A stretch of DNA of 64,000 bases from Trichaptum fuscoviolaceum (Eukaryota > Basidiomycota > Agaricomycetes > Hymenochaetales > Trichaptaceae), in assembly GCA_910574455.1 (NCBI GenBank), contig CAJSYZ010000002.1, positions 893,671 to 957,670 on the forward strand, written 5' to 3'. Made by a program: the position numbers and the translations under genes. The notes below the pieces were generated by a model. That model made no database searches, had not been told where the DNA came from, and worked only from the letters and a program-made list of their open reading frames with translations. Below, piece after piece: positions 33,048-44,792 of this stretch; the stretch's first letter is position 1, and every line of letters starts with the position of its first letter.

Positions 33048-36000
33048 ATGTTTGTGGCAGCACTCGTTGGACTTCTGATCGGCCTGATCTGCTCTGGTCT
33101 CGCTGGCTATGTCTGGGTTAGCCAACTCTCGATGCTAGTAAAAAGCGCAACTCTAGGCGCCTCCGAGTCACTTATACACAGTAGCTCCTTTAAATCATTA
33201 AATGTAACCAATTGTCCAGGTGAGTCTTTCACGCAGTTCCGGAGTCCAGGTTCCCTCTTTTGAGACAATCTAATTGATCTTGCAAAAGGATATGCTCTCG
33301 ATTCTCTTCGGGAAACAAATTCCGGTCTTACTGCGAAACTCAGCCTGGCAGGTCCTCCATGCAATGCGTTTGGGACCGACATTGCAAATCTCACGATTGA
33401 GGTCACTTACGAAACTCAAACAAGGTATGAATCCTCTTCGTGTCTTCGTTATTCGCAGTCTACCTTACACAATCTGACAAGGCTACATGTTAATATATTC
33501 GACACCGACTATCGCCAGTTTCGCATACCAGAATCTGTTATTTCTCGCCCGAATTTATCTGGTCACTTACATCAAGGCAACTCAGACTTGGCCTTCAACT
33601 TCAACTCGAACCCTTTTGAGTTTTGGATTACTCGCAGATTAGATCCAGACGGCACCCCACTCTTCGATACGCGAAAGGCTTCTCTACCTCCAACTCCCAT
33701 TGCCCCACTCATTCACAGCGATAATAGCACGGCACTGGATGGGTTTCCCTTAGTTTTTGAAGACCAATATCTGCAGGTAAGCAAACCATCAAGTAATGAA
33801 GTGACAAAGTGAAGCTCTTGTCAAGACTTCTTATTGTGATCGCTAATAACCCCTAACACTACAAGCTCACATCAGCTCTTCCGCTTGACACCAATATATA
33901 TGGTCTCGGAGAAGCTCTGGCGAACAGCGGCTTTCGACGCGATGTCGGTGCTAATGGGGGAGTCGGGACCATCCAACCTATTTGGGCTCGCGGAGGCGAA
34001 AAAGATGCAATTGACGAGAATATGTATGTGCGGAACCTCAGTCTCTCGAAATCTCGGGATTAAACTATAATTCGAACTAGGTATGGATCACATCCGATCT
34101 ACATGGAGCATCGGTTCGACAAACTAACAAAGAAATCTCAAACACATGGTGTGTTTGTCATGAGGTAGGATTGAAATCAGCTTTGCATAAATCTCACTAA
34201 ACCTAACATTTCAATCGTTATCCTACGCAGCTCTTCTCCAATGGACATTCTACTTCTTACACCTCCTGGGTCAAACACTTCCCTGATACAGTATCGCATG
34301 ATCGGCGGCGTCATGGATTTGTACTTCTACTCTGGTCCATCCCCTGTAGATGTCGTCGAGCAACATGGGGCTCTGGTCGGTCTCCCGTTATGGCAGCCAT
34401 ATTGGGGCTTTGGTCTCCATCTTTGCAGGTGGGTACTTGTTTTCGTATCTATCGACGAACGAAACATTCACATTTGCGGAAGATGGGGCTATAATTCTAT
34501 TAATGACACCCGAGAGCAGGTACAACAGATGCGAGCGGCGAACATTCCACTTGAAGGTACGTTATTGATCTGTATACACTATGCGCTCAGGTGTGAAATA
34601 TTTTTTCAGCCATCTGGAATGACATTGAGTTATATAATGCCTACCGAGACTTCACGACCGATCCCGTGAGCTTCCCAACGGATGAAGTCCGCGACTTTAT
34701 CCGCGAACTTGTAAGTAGAATCTCTTTGCCCATTCGCCAAGTGTTCACGTCTCGTTTATCAATACAGGCTTCTAACAATCAACACTGTGAATTCATAACT
34801 AAACTATCATGCAGAATTCTTACATTCTTATACACTGATTCCGATAGATATCCCGATTGTTGACCATGCAATCGCCAAGCAAGCGAATGCTACAGACACC
34901 GTAAGTCTTCCGTAACCGCGTATTGATCGGCGTTTAATGCTTCACCCAAGTATGATCCCTATATAAGAGGCGCTGAACTAAACGTATTCATGACAAGCCC
35001 TGATGGTACTGAGTATATTGGCAAAGTATGGCCTGGGTATACGGTAAGTTCTATAACGATGTTCAGTTCGACACTGAGGCACTGTTGAGCTGTGCTCAAC
35101 AGGTCTTCCCCGACTGGTTCGGAAGTAACACGCAGAGCTGGTGGACCGAGGCGTTGAAAAACTGGTCCTCCAGTGGCATAGAGTTCTCTGGTATTTGGCT
35201 GGACATGAACGAAGCAAGCACGTTTTGCGATGGCTCCTGGTGAGCACAAGCACTTAAACAATGTTGTACAACACAGATTCTTAGCAGTTATTTGGCGAGC
35301 AGCGGTTCCGGGATCGATTTCGGTGCTACTGATGAGGCTTTTCCCATCATAGACCAAACTGAGGTTGAAGGGTCGGTTCATCAGGAAGAGTACGGGCTTT
35401 CTTGCAAACATGCATATAATAACAAAGTTGATTAATCCTATCTTGCAGATTTAATGTAACCTCTGACTGGAGAGGTTACTCCGCCAATCGTGCATTGACG
35501 AACAATGCACTAGAAGCGAATGTGGCTGGTGTTCGTGGACTTGGTGCCGCCAATCTTTCAGTAGGAGCAGACATCAACTCGCCCCCATATAGGATCCACA
35601 ACGGCATGTTACTGTTTGGCACACATGCAAACGTTCTCTAACTTGGTATTATTTGCCTACTCTAGGGTTTGGAAGGCTCTCCATACACACTCTCGCACTT
35701 AATGCAACGCACGCGCCAGGATACGCGGAGCTCGACGTCCATAACCTTTGGGGTCTTATGCAAGAGAGAGCAACATACAATGCTCTCCAAGATGTCATTC
35801 CCGGAAAGCGGCCATTCATAATCAGTCGTTCAACGTTTCCCTCCTCCGGTAAATGGACTGGACACTGGGTATGTGTATGCCCTATCATTGATCATATTAT
35901 ATCTGACGATCGCTCGTACTAGCTAGGAGACAATTTTAGCAGATGGAAATACATGCATTACAGCATACAGGGTTTACTTCAGTTTCAATTGTATCAAATT

Positions 36001-37101
36001 CCAATGGTCGGTGCTGATGCTTGTGGATTCTGTGAGTGACTGCTTCTCGCTGATTTATTACCCTTCTCACACTGGCTTTATTCCTTAGACGAAAACACAA
36101 ACGAAGAATTGTGCAACAGGTGGATGCAACTGTCTGCCTTCAACCCTTTTTATCGGAATCACGACGCAAATGGTACTCTGTCCCAAGAACCGTACCGTTG
36201 GGAGAGCGTAGCGGACGCCTCCAGGAAAGCTATATCTATTCGATATGCTCTGCTACCGTACTGGGTAAGTTTTCTACGAGATGTGTATTTTGAGTCTAAC
36301 TGAGAACTATCATCTCCTGTTTCATTCAGTACACGCTATTTGCCAATTCTTCTATGTATGGAATGCCACCGGTCCGCGCGCTCTTCTGGGAATTTCCCGA
36401 CGAGCCCGAACTGTTTGGCGTCGATCGCCAATTCATGGTCGGGCGCGATATTCTTGTGACGCCTGTGCTGGAGCCAGGCCTTGCGACCGTCCCGGGTGAG
36501 TGCACGAGATATTTGCGATTGCTGAGCGAGTTTTCTGAGCTCATTGGTGCTGCTGGAAACTATAGGCATGTTTCCTGGTGGGAAGAGCGTGGTCTGGCGG
36601 GATTGGTACACGCATGATGTCGTTCAAGTTGTCGCGGCAGAAGGCGCGAACTCTGCCGTGACTCTCGACGCGCCGCTTGGCCATATCAACGTCCACATCC
36701 GCGACGGGTCGATATTGTTGCTTCACAAAGAGCCTGCATACACGGTCGAGGAGACTCGGCAGGGTCCTTATGAGCTGCTCGTGTCGTTGTCTCCCGGGGC
36801 GTCTGGACAAGCCTTTGGTACGGCGTTTGTGGACGACGGTGTTTCCTCTCCGCCTGGACCTAGCACATCCCTCACCTTCCGTGCGTCTGCGGGGATGCTT
36901 TTAATAGAAGGGGAAGGTGAATATTCGATAGTGCAGAAGCTGGAACGGGTTACTGTGCTGGGAGTGAAGGAGGAACCGTCTGAAGTGACGTTGCAGGGTG
37001 AATATGTCACTGACTGGCGATTCTTTCAGAAACAGGAAAAGTTATTTGTCTCGAACATCAGTATTGATTTGAACGGTATGACGAGCTTGACTTGGGCTTG
37101 A
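33048..37101 (+). CDS. Glycoside hydrolase family 31 alpha-glucosidase
   Basis: The start chosen is the ATG at 33048. The N-terminus [20 protein letters not shown] is a signal peptide or signal anchor. The N-terminal beta domain includes [20 protein letters not shown] and [14 protein letters not shown]. The catalytic barrel has [20 protein letters not shown], then the nucleophile motif [15 protein letters not shown] (Asp codon about 35202-35204). Next come [20 protein letters not shown], the acid/base Asp in [14 protein letters not shown] (codon about 35929-35931), [35 protein letters not shown] and YTLFA. A C-terminal beta domain ends at 37101. Both catalytic Asp are present. It would hydrolyse terminal alpha-glucose from maltose and starch fragments at the cell surface or outside. 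Many short introns; no frame break seen. Confidence 0.93.
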
Positions 37102-37402
37102 ATTCTATGTAAGATTCTGCTGATATATAACAGCGTATAGAGTATAAAGAGTTGATCTCAATGGTGCCTCCCACCGGCAATACCCGGCCGGCTGGCAGCA
37201 TGTGTGACAGTTTTTAATAAATTTATTACATATATAAGACGACACGGTTACCCAAGTTGCTTGTCACGTTCACTCGTATACTACTATGTTCCGCTGCGTT
37301 CGGCACTCCGCACGTTGCTGTCGATCACCGCTCACCGCTGCTCTCATGTAGCGCATTCTTTTTATTCATTGAAGTTACTCCTTTTACGCCTTCGACAAAT
37401 CC
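37102..37402. other. Intergenic region between GH31 and BTB genes
   Basis: About 300 bp, holding the 3' end of the glucosidase and the promoter of the BTB gene. No recognised element. Confidence 0.4.
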
Positions 37403-38483
37403 ATGGAGTGCGTCGCGCAAGAGCGACACCACGACCTTTGGTTATCTGACGGCAATGTCATTCTGTCGACAAAATCCATAGATGGCGACCAAATGGTCTT
37501 GTTTCGCGTTCATAAATCTGTGCTTGCGAGGCATTCGATGACGTTCAGCGACATGTTCAGTGAGGATGTGAGTGCAGTCAGCGAAGGTGTGAATGATGTC
37601 TATGATGGACTTTCTGTTGTGTCGATGTCCGACAGTATTGAGGATCTGGAAGCAATCCTCAAGGTATTATATGACCCCTGGTGAGTTCATGTGTTGCTAT
37701 AGTACGGGTGTATCTTGCTCACTTTGATCCAGGCGTCTTTCATACAAGCCGTATGAATCTGCTCCGGTCAGCACTGCAGAACCTCTCCTTCGTATGGCAA
37801 CGAAGTACCAGATGGACACCATTCGCCAGCGAATCATCGAAAACTTTGAACGTGACTGGCCACGATCGCTCAGAGAATGGGATATGTTCGAGACTCGATT
37901 GGAGATGCTGCGAGAGGATATGACGCGGCCGGACAGGATGATCGCGTATGCATCAGAACCAGCTTCGACCGTCGTCCTAGCCCGAAAGTATGACATCCCC
38001 ACCGTCCTCCCCGCAGCTTTCTACGACCTCTGCAGGCTGCCCGTCGTAAACGACCTCGGCGAGCGGCCGGGCAGCGAGCTGTACAACTCGTGGGACGAGC
38101 GCGCGGCGCGCTGGGCGTCGCTCAGCGGGGAGGACTACCATCGCGTCTGCCGTGGGCGCGACAAGATGCGCAAGTTCCTGAACGTAACCTGGATCTCCAG
38201 CCGGCGGTTCCTCGCGCGCGACTGCAGGGCGGACGAGTGCGCGGCGCGCTTCAATGCCATCCAGGCGAAGATCCACAACGGGCTCATACATGTGTGCGAC
38301 CCGCTCGCGGCGCTCCGGGCGTGCGTCAGGGATCTCGAGGCGGGCCGCGAGTCGAAAGTCTGCGGCGACTGTCGCGAGACGATGAAGGCTGGATTTATGG
38401 GCCTTCGGCAGAAGATATGGAACGATGTTCCGACGATATTCGACATTCCTGACTTGGGCCGGAAGACGTTCGTCCTTCATTAA
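37403..38483 (+). CDS. BTB/POZ domain protein, paralog 1
   Basis: The ATG at 37403 gives MECVAQERHHDLWLSDGNVI. It continues LFRVHKSVLARHSMTFSDMF and DVYDGLSVVSMSDSIEDLEA, the BTB/POZ pattern (D-h-x-h-x-x-G, F-x-V-H-K-x-h-L). One intron (37681-37732) splits the domain after LKVLYDP. The C-terminal part has MATKYQMDTIRQRIIENF, VVLARKYDIPTVLPAAFYDL and a Cys-containing end (VCGDCRETMKAGFMGLRQKI). The last segment of exon 2 is clearly more GC-rich than neighbouring genes. These basidiomycete BTB proteins may be ubiquitin-ligase adaptors or transcription co-factors; the role is unproven. It shares the layout of the paralogs at 57228 and 59015. Confidence 0.9.
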
Positions 38484-39115
38484 CTGCGCGCGATACTCTG
38501 CGTTTTGGTGGTTCTGACTACGTGTTTTCAGCTACTAATATAATTCCTGGGATGAAAAGAAGACGTCCGAAAGGGTGGATGTGCCTGCACTGGTACCTGC
38601 TAACAACCCTTCTTCAATCGCCATTGTTCTCTTCGAAACCTGATCATCAGCTGCACTTCATTTGAAAGAACATCATTGCGCAGCCCGTCCGTCCTTGCTT
38701 GTTCAACATGTTGAAGAAGTTTGCGTGAACCAATTGTACAACCTTCCAGTGCCATACATAGCCTTTCCCATTCAGTGCGCGCTCTGTTTTCTTGCCTTCA
38801 AATGTATTGAATGTAGCCATAACCATCTGCACTTCCACAAATATTTGAGACTGTTTTCGAGTCATATGCCTATGCTGTACACACTGGAATCACTATAAAG
38901 CATAGCATACAGCCTACAAGTAGCGTCTGGCTGTGTTTCAAAGGAACCATCGAGAACATCATGGAAGAGCGTACAGCGCTAAAGAAGGGTTCTTATACGA
39001 ACAAGCCAAAGAGATGCCGGCCCTGAAGATAACAGACGCGTTTCTGACGGTTGAAGGGGCTGATTTGCTTCTGCAGCGTTCTTCAATCTTCATCTTATCC
39101 TACAACATCTCCAAA
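38484..39115. other. Intergenic region
   Basis: About 630 bp between BTB paralog 1 and the p23 gene. The short frames on both strands are not recognised. Contains the p23 promoter. Confidence 0.4.
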
Positions 39116-40060
39116 ATGTCAAAACACCCCGAAATTCTCTGGGCACAAAGGAGTTCCGCAACAGATGAATCCAAGGTGAGCTTGAGTTCTGGTGACGCCA
39201 AATCCTCTGGCACTGAGCGCGTATATGCTACCTTTGAATTAGAATGTCGTTTACTTGACCGTCAATCTGACGGAGATCAATGAGTCTTCACTCAAGGTCG
39301 ACGTGCAGCCAAAAGAGATCACCTTCTATGCGAAGGCGGGAAGGTATGGATTTTCTTCGCTGCGGTGCGACCGTGCAACACTGACACTGTTCGGGCGTCA
39401 AAACAGACCGGAGGAGCAAGAGTTCCAGTTTTCGTTCAAACTATTTGGCGAGGTTGATCCAGAAGTAAGGATTTTTCTACGTCCTGCTTAGTGCGGTCTA
39501 AACTAACTCCATTCAAATCGGTCAGAAAACCCAAAAAAGGCTGAACACAAGATCACTGTTCCTCGTCTTGCGCAAGAAGGAGAAGAAGGAGGAGTTTTGG
39601 CCTCGCCTGACGGAGGAGAAGAAGCTCCCGTTCGTGAAGACTGACTTCGACAAGTGGGTGGATGAGGACGAGCAGAATGGTGCTCCGGTAGAAGATGACT
39701 TTGATATGGATGGTATGGGCGGTATGGGTGGTATGGGCGGTATGGGTGGTATGGGCGGCATGGGCGGTCTGCCTGGTATGGGAGGAGGCATGGGTGGCCT
39801 GGGAGGTTTAGGAGGAGGTTTAGAAGGAATGGGCGCCGGAGGGATGGACTTCGAGAAGGTAAGCGCGTGCCCTACTTGCTCTTCATCTTCGCGGTGCTAA
39901 GTCGTTTGTTTCATTATAGATGATGGCCGATATGAAGAAGAACTCGAGCGCTGGGGTTGACGCCGCGGATTCTGATTCTGGGTCGGAGGACGGAGATGAA
40001 GATGATGGCCCTCCGCCGCTCGAAGACGTTGACCAGCCTTCTGGTAGCGGAAGCTCGTAG
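39116..40060 (+). CDS. SBA1: p23/Sba1/Wos2-type Hsp90 co-chaperone
   Basis: The ATG at 39116 begins MSKHPEILWAQRSSATDESK, spliced to NVVYLTVNLTEINESSLKVD and VQPKEITFYAKA. The CS fold continues EFQFSFKLFGEVDPE and LFLVLRKKEKKEEFWPRLTE, then PFVKTDFDKWVDEDEQ: the p23 signature FWPRLT(x)nDFxKWxDED. The C-terminal tail has an unusual run of Gly-Gly-Met units (39710-39850), then MDFEKMMADMKKNSS and an acidic end with stop at 40058-40060. p23 stabilises the closed ATP-bound form of Hsp90 in the cytosol and nucleus. The Argonaute gene lies 540 bp downstream on the same strand. Confidence 0.93.
39712..39850 (+). repeat. Gly-Gly-Met coding minisatellite in the p23 tail
   Basis: Repeated ggcggtatgggt-type units encode GMGGMGGMGGMGGMGG and then degenerate into GLG-type repeats. 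The array lies in frame within the last long exon of the p23 gene and is a likely site of length variation. Confidence 0.85.
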
Positions 40061-40600
40061 GGCCTGGGAATGGCGTCTGGATAATTGTCTTTGCATAACT
40101 GTATTTTTGTATCTGCATCTCGAATATATTGTCCAATCTGCTGTCTGATGTGTGCTGCTTTCTGAACATTTGCATAGTTGGCGCCCGTCAGAAGCCACGG
40201 GTTGCATAAGGGATGGGCAATTTTCGCGAAGCTGAGGTAGCCGCTAAAGTTCGGGTTTCACTTCTTTCCATCATCTTCTTGTCTGTCTGCCTCTGAAAGG
40301 TGAATGCTGGCGCGGTGACTCGTGCCGGCGGAATTCACAGTTGCTGATAATGAGTTGAATCATTCTGGGATGCATTGACTTCTTTGCTTCTGGTGTACTA
40401 CGTGTTCGAAGATTGATGCTACGGCCAGCTGCGAAAGTACTGCGGTCATTATCATGATCTTTGCCCTCGTGTTTATGGCCCTTTGGCTGCAAGCACACGG
40501 GCCTTTCGTGCCCAATAAAAGCGAGCTCGGTATAGTACGCTGAACGAAGGATCTGATCTTCAGCTCCATCTACACAAGCTCTTGGCTTCTCGGTCAAAAA
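40061..40600. other. Intergenic region between p23 and Argonaute
   Basis: 540 bp, with the p23 3' end and Argonaute promoter. A minus-strand frame at 40271-40597 is unrecognised and ends right at the Argonaute leader, so I treat it as chance. Confidence 0.4.
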
Positions 40601-43600
40601 ATGTCTCTAATGACTCGCCCTGCCAAGGGTGGCAGATTCAAGTACACTCTCCCGATTAAAGCCAACTGCTTCCCAATAGACCTGTCTGTCAACGCCGTGG
40701 CCGGGACTTCACAAGTGTACTTCCAGTATCATGGTGAGCTTATCAATGTACATGGAAGACTTCCTTACTAACGATCGACAAAAACAGTTGGTATGTCTAT
40801 CTTCCGTAGTCTGCCATTCGGTCACGCGAGAGCCGGCTTGAAGAGTCAATATATCTAACGTGTAGCGTGCCGCAGCGATAGACCCAGACATCAAGCCGAT
40901 CACACGACGCAGAGAGATTCTGCGTGCTCTGCAGATGGATGTTGCTCCCAACGTTTTTGCCCGCGACAACGCAGTCGGTTACGACGGGAAGGCTATCCTC
41001 TTCGCGGCTCGAAAGCTGGATTTCGCAGGTTCCGATGATGCTTCTGTGCGTTCCTTTTCTTTCTCTCTTATATAACGTATTTACCTGAGTGAGGGTCCTT
41101 GCATATGTAGTACCATTTCAGCATGCAGGGCTTGCGTGCAGGAGCTCCACCGCAAGACCCTTCTCGCCGAGGCGTTACAGTCACCTTGAGACTCGCACAG
41201 CAACTATCTTTAAAGTGCGCTTCGTTTGTTCATACGCTTCTTGGGCTTACACTTATCTGTGTCTTATACAGTGCCTTGATCAATGTACTGTACGGTGGCC
41301 CGCAAACGGAGGAGTCGATCACCGCAAACCAACTGATAAATATATATTTGATGCAGTCAGTGGAGAGTCGGACGAACGTCCCGTGCGTAACAGGTCCCCT
41401 GGTTGCAGACTACGTGACTCACATGTAGTGCGCGATGTAGAACGAATGTATTGCGAATCAGGCTGAAGACGAACATCTTTTCCGATGAACGCTTTGGACG
41501 TGCCAGTAATGGCTTTGAGCTCTGGCATGGCTATTTCATGTGAGATCGACAAGCCTTTGTCCTTCTGAGGCAATCGAGATTTAATCCTTTGCACAGGAAT
41601 GCAAGACCGTCAATCGGGCGCATGCTTCTCAACCTCGACGTCACTACCGCGGTCATGTATGCGCGCTCAGTATTTTCCCCCTGCAGCTTGAGCTGACGGC
41701 TATGACGTAGGTTTCAACGGGGAGCCCTACTGGATGCCGCCCTCGCACTGTTAGGCGGGATCAATGTCCGAGAGCTTCAGGGCGAGAGGCACATTCTGAC
41801 GCTGAAGAACCACCTTAAAGGGCTCCGCGTGAGGCAAGTGAAAGCTGGGAAAATAGGAAAGGTGCGCACGATCCGCGACATCGTACCCGCGGCAGGCGCA
41901 CGCACCTTTGAAGACCATGAAGGCCAGAAGATTACCGTAGAAGTGAGGCAAACAATACTCAAGCACCGTAGTGACTCGTGAGGGGCCTGACATGACCTTT
42001 CTTCCCTAGACGTACTTCCTTCAGACATACAACTACAGACTACTCCATCCGAAAATCCCGGGCGTGAGGAGCGCGAAAGGCGACATCGTCCCCTTCGAGC
42101 TCCTGGAGGTGGTAAAGGGCCAAATAAATAGAAGACCGCTCCCCCCTGCGACACAGGCAGAGATGCAGACCTTTAGCACTAAGAAGCCCGATGAACGGTT
42201 CCGGGCAATCTTGAGCGGACAGGGTGTACGTTAAATTGGGCACGGGTTGAATTTGGGAAAGAGAGTTTCTGGACTCACCGCTCATACTTTCAACAGGAAT
42301 TCAATAGAGACGTATTGGCGAACTCGGGGATCCACATATCGCAACAATACGTGACCTTTGACGGCCGCGTCCTCAGTCCTCCTAGCATCGGACTCATTAT
42401 GAATAGAGATAAGACTCAAAAATTATTAGTGAGCATCTCCAGTCCATCTTTCAGACTTGTTATAAAGCGTGTCGTGACCTGTCGCCCGTTTTTGTGGTCG
42501 TTAAATAGATGCCCTCAGACGGTAAATGGGACCTCTTTCGTAATAGGCATCCTTTCTATAAGCCGTGCTCGATCAAGAGCTTTGCCGTGGCCAACTATGA
42601 TAGTACAATCACAAAAGAAGTTCTGCAAAATTTCTTTGGTAAACTACTTAACGAAATGGGTGAAAGAGGTTGGTCTACTTGGAGCGCCAGGAAGAATGGA
42701 TTCATTGCGAAAGATAATTGAACTCTTTACTCCCTCAGGCATCAATTTGGGGCCCGGGCGTGCGATCACAACCTTAAATCCTCAGGTACCAGACATTGAA
42801 GAGGTATGTTACATTATACAATTTGAAATCAGTATGCGGTAATGACTTGGATGTAAATCGCTTTGGATGAAAGCATCTCAAGCAATTGATAATGCCGGTT
42901 ACGGAGGGGGGGAAGGCCCTCAGTACATTTTTGTTGCTGGTGGTTCTTCCCCCTGGTGGGTCTCTTACCCGCCGAACGATAAAACGGCTTGGGGACATAA
43001 ACGTAGGGTTTGCTACTCAATGTCTGATGGTAATTAAACATCCAATTCACTCTATTCATCAACAATCAACTCATGCTCCCTTGTGTGCATCAGCCAGATC
43101 AGGTCGCAAAAGCGTCATCGGCATATATTCTCAACGTTGTTCTGAAGTGAGTCATCGGATCCTGCCATTGGTGACGAGTATAGCTTAATATGATAACCAG
43201 GATTAACGCTAGGATGGGCGGCATAAACTCCATTCCCCGGGGACAAGGATTGGATTGGATAGCGGGCCAACCTACGATGGTCGTAGGTAAGCCACTGCTT
43301 GAATACAATTTAGACTCAGAGGCCTCTTGCCTAATAAATGCTGCAGGTGCAGATGTGTCTCATCCAGGCCCCGGCGTCATGAAACCCTCCATCACGGGCC
43401 TTGCTTATTCTCTGGACCCGGAAGCCAGCAAGTACTGCGCATTAACTGGGCTTCAACAACCTCGCCTTGAGATTATTGAAGGGTTGAAGGATATGATGAA
43501 GGTAGGCTTCGATTGCCATTGACAACTCCGTGTCATGTTATTGAGGAGGTTATCGTGTGTTTGGGCCGATAGGCTGCCTTCCGTAAGTTCGAGGAATACA

Positions 43601-44565
43601 ACGCCCGTCAGATAAAGAGCAAGGAAGACTCGAGCACGAAATCGATTAGTTACCTCCCCGACCGCATTCTATTCTACCGTGATGGTGTCTCGGAAGGTGA
43701 ATACGAAGCTTTGGCGAACGATGAGTTCAAAGCGATCAAAGGTGCGCCATAGCTCTCTATCCCTCATAAAATCGACGGCTTGTTGAAAATTCCATGTGTG
43801 GACCATTAATCCACTGTATTGCTCTCAGAGGCCATATACGAGTACTATCCCACAGCCAACGAAAGTACTATTCGTCTCGATCCTAAGAAAGTAACCGTGA
43901 CTTTTATCGTTGTTGGAAAACGGCACCACATGCGCTTTTTCCCTGACACTCGACAGACTACAGACCGCAGTGGAAACTGCCCGGCTGGACTTGTCGTAGA
44001 CGACCATGTCGTGCACCCGAGCCTATTCGATTTCTATCTTCTCTCGCATGCAGGCATATTGGGCAGTGAGTACTTATTCACCTGGGATTGCCGTCGATTC
44101 CGGATGGCGGTTATGATATGTTTGCTGCATGTTGACTACTTGATATAGCGAGCCGTCCTGCGCATTATATCGTTCTCAGAGATGAGAATAAGTTCTCTTC
44201 GGACGAACTGCAAGCTTTATCCTATGGTCTATGTCACTGCTACGCGGCGGCAACGCGATCAGTGTCCATACCAGCTCCTGTATATTGTGAGCTATATATT
44301 CTCAATCATCTCAGCTCCTGGATATTCACTGCATTACCGCAACAGATGCCGACGTCAGTACCCTTTCTTTTTCATATTGTACACCTACAAGTGAATCGAT
44401 ACTCACTTATCTCATCAGCGTGTCTGTCAACGCTCCAATATCCACATAGAAGACGTCGACACAACTAGTGACTATGGAACCGAGGGCGAATACGACGAGG
44501 ACATGTGGAGGAACAGATACAGAGAAGTATGCCAAATGCAAAAGAGGTCGATGTACTTCGTGTAA
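40601..44565 (+). CDS. AGO: Argonaute (RNA silencing), full PAZ-PIWI protein
   Basis: The ATG at 40601 has A at -3 and gives [20 protein letters not shown]. ArgoN follows ([32 protein letters not shown]), then the ArgoL1 part ([16 protein letters not shown] region near 41700). PAZ has [20 protein letters not shown] and [12 protein letters not shown]. ArgoL2 has FRAILSG and [20 protein letters not shown] has [16 protein letters not shown] and the motifs [10 protein letters not shown] (first Asp codon 43352-43354), [14 protein letters not shown] (Glu), [11 protein letters not shown] (Asp) and [12 protein letters not shown] (His). All four DEDH slicer positions are therefore present. It ends [20 protein letters not shown] with stop at 44563-44565. 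It would bind small RNAs and cut targets. The N-terminus lacks the long Gly/Arg-rich tail of many Argonautes. More than 15 exons. Confidence 0.94.
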
Positions 44566-44792
44566 TAGGAACGGGGGTGGTATCTGAGTACCTATTCCGT
44601 CTTTCTGTCTCAGAACTGTATGTCTTTGCTCACGGGGGTTTACTGATGTGCTTGATCTGGTATTACATCCATTTGCATTTTATTTGTACATCACAGCATC
44701 GCTTTACTGCATACCAAGCAATTTTTAGCAGCTTTTGAATGTCGAAAGAGATGAGAACGCACATATCCATTAAGTATACGATTAATTCCAGA

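Noticed and set aside
37977..38480. 167-codon minus-strand frame opposite BTB paralog 1
   Set aside because: High GC removes stop codons on the opposite strand; the plus-strand product clearly matches the other two BTB paralogs.
39522..39791. Proline/isoleucine-repeat minus-strand protein
   Set aside because: It is the reverse reading of the Gly-Gly-Met array in p23.
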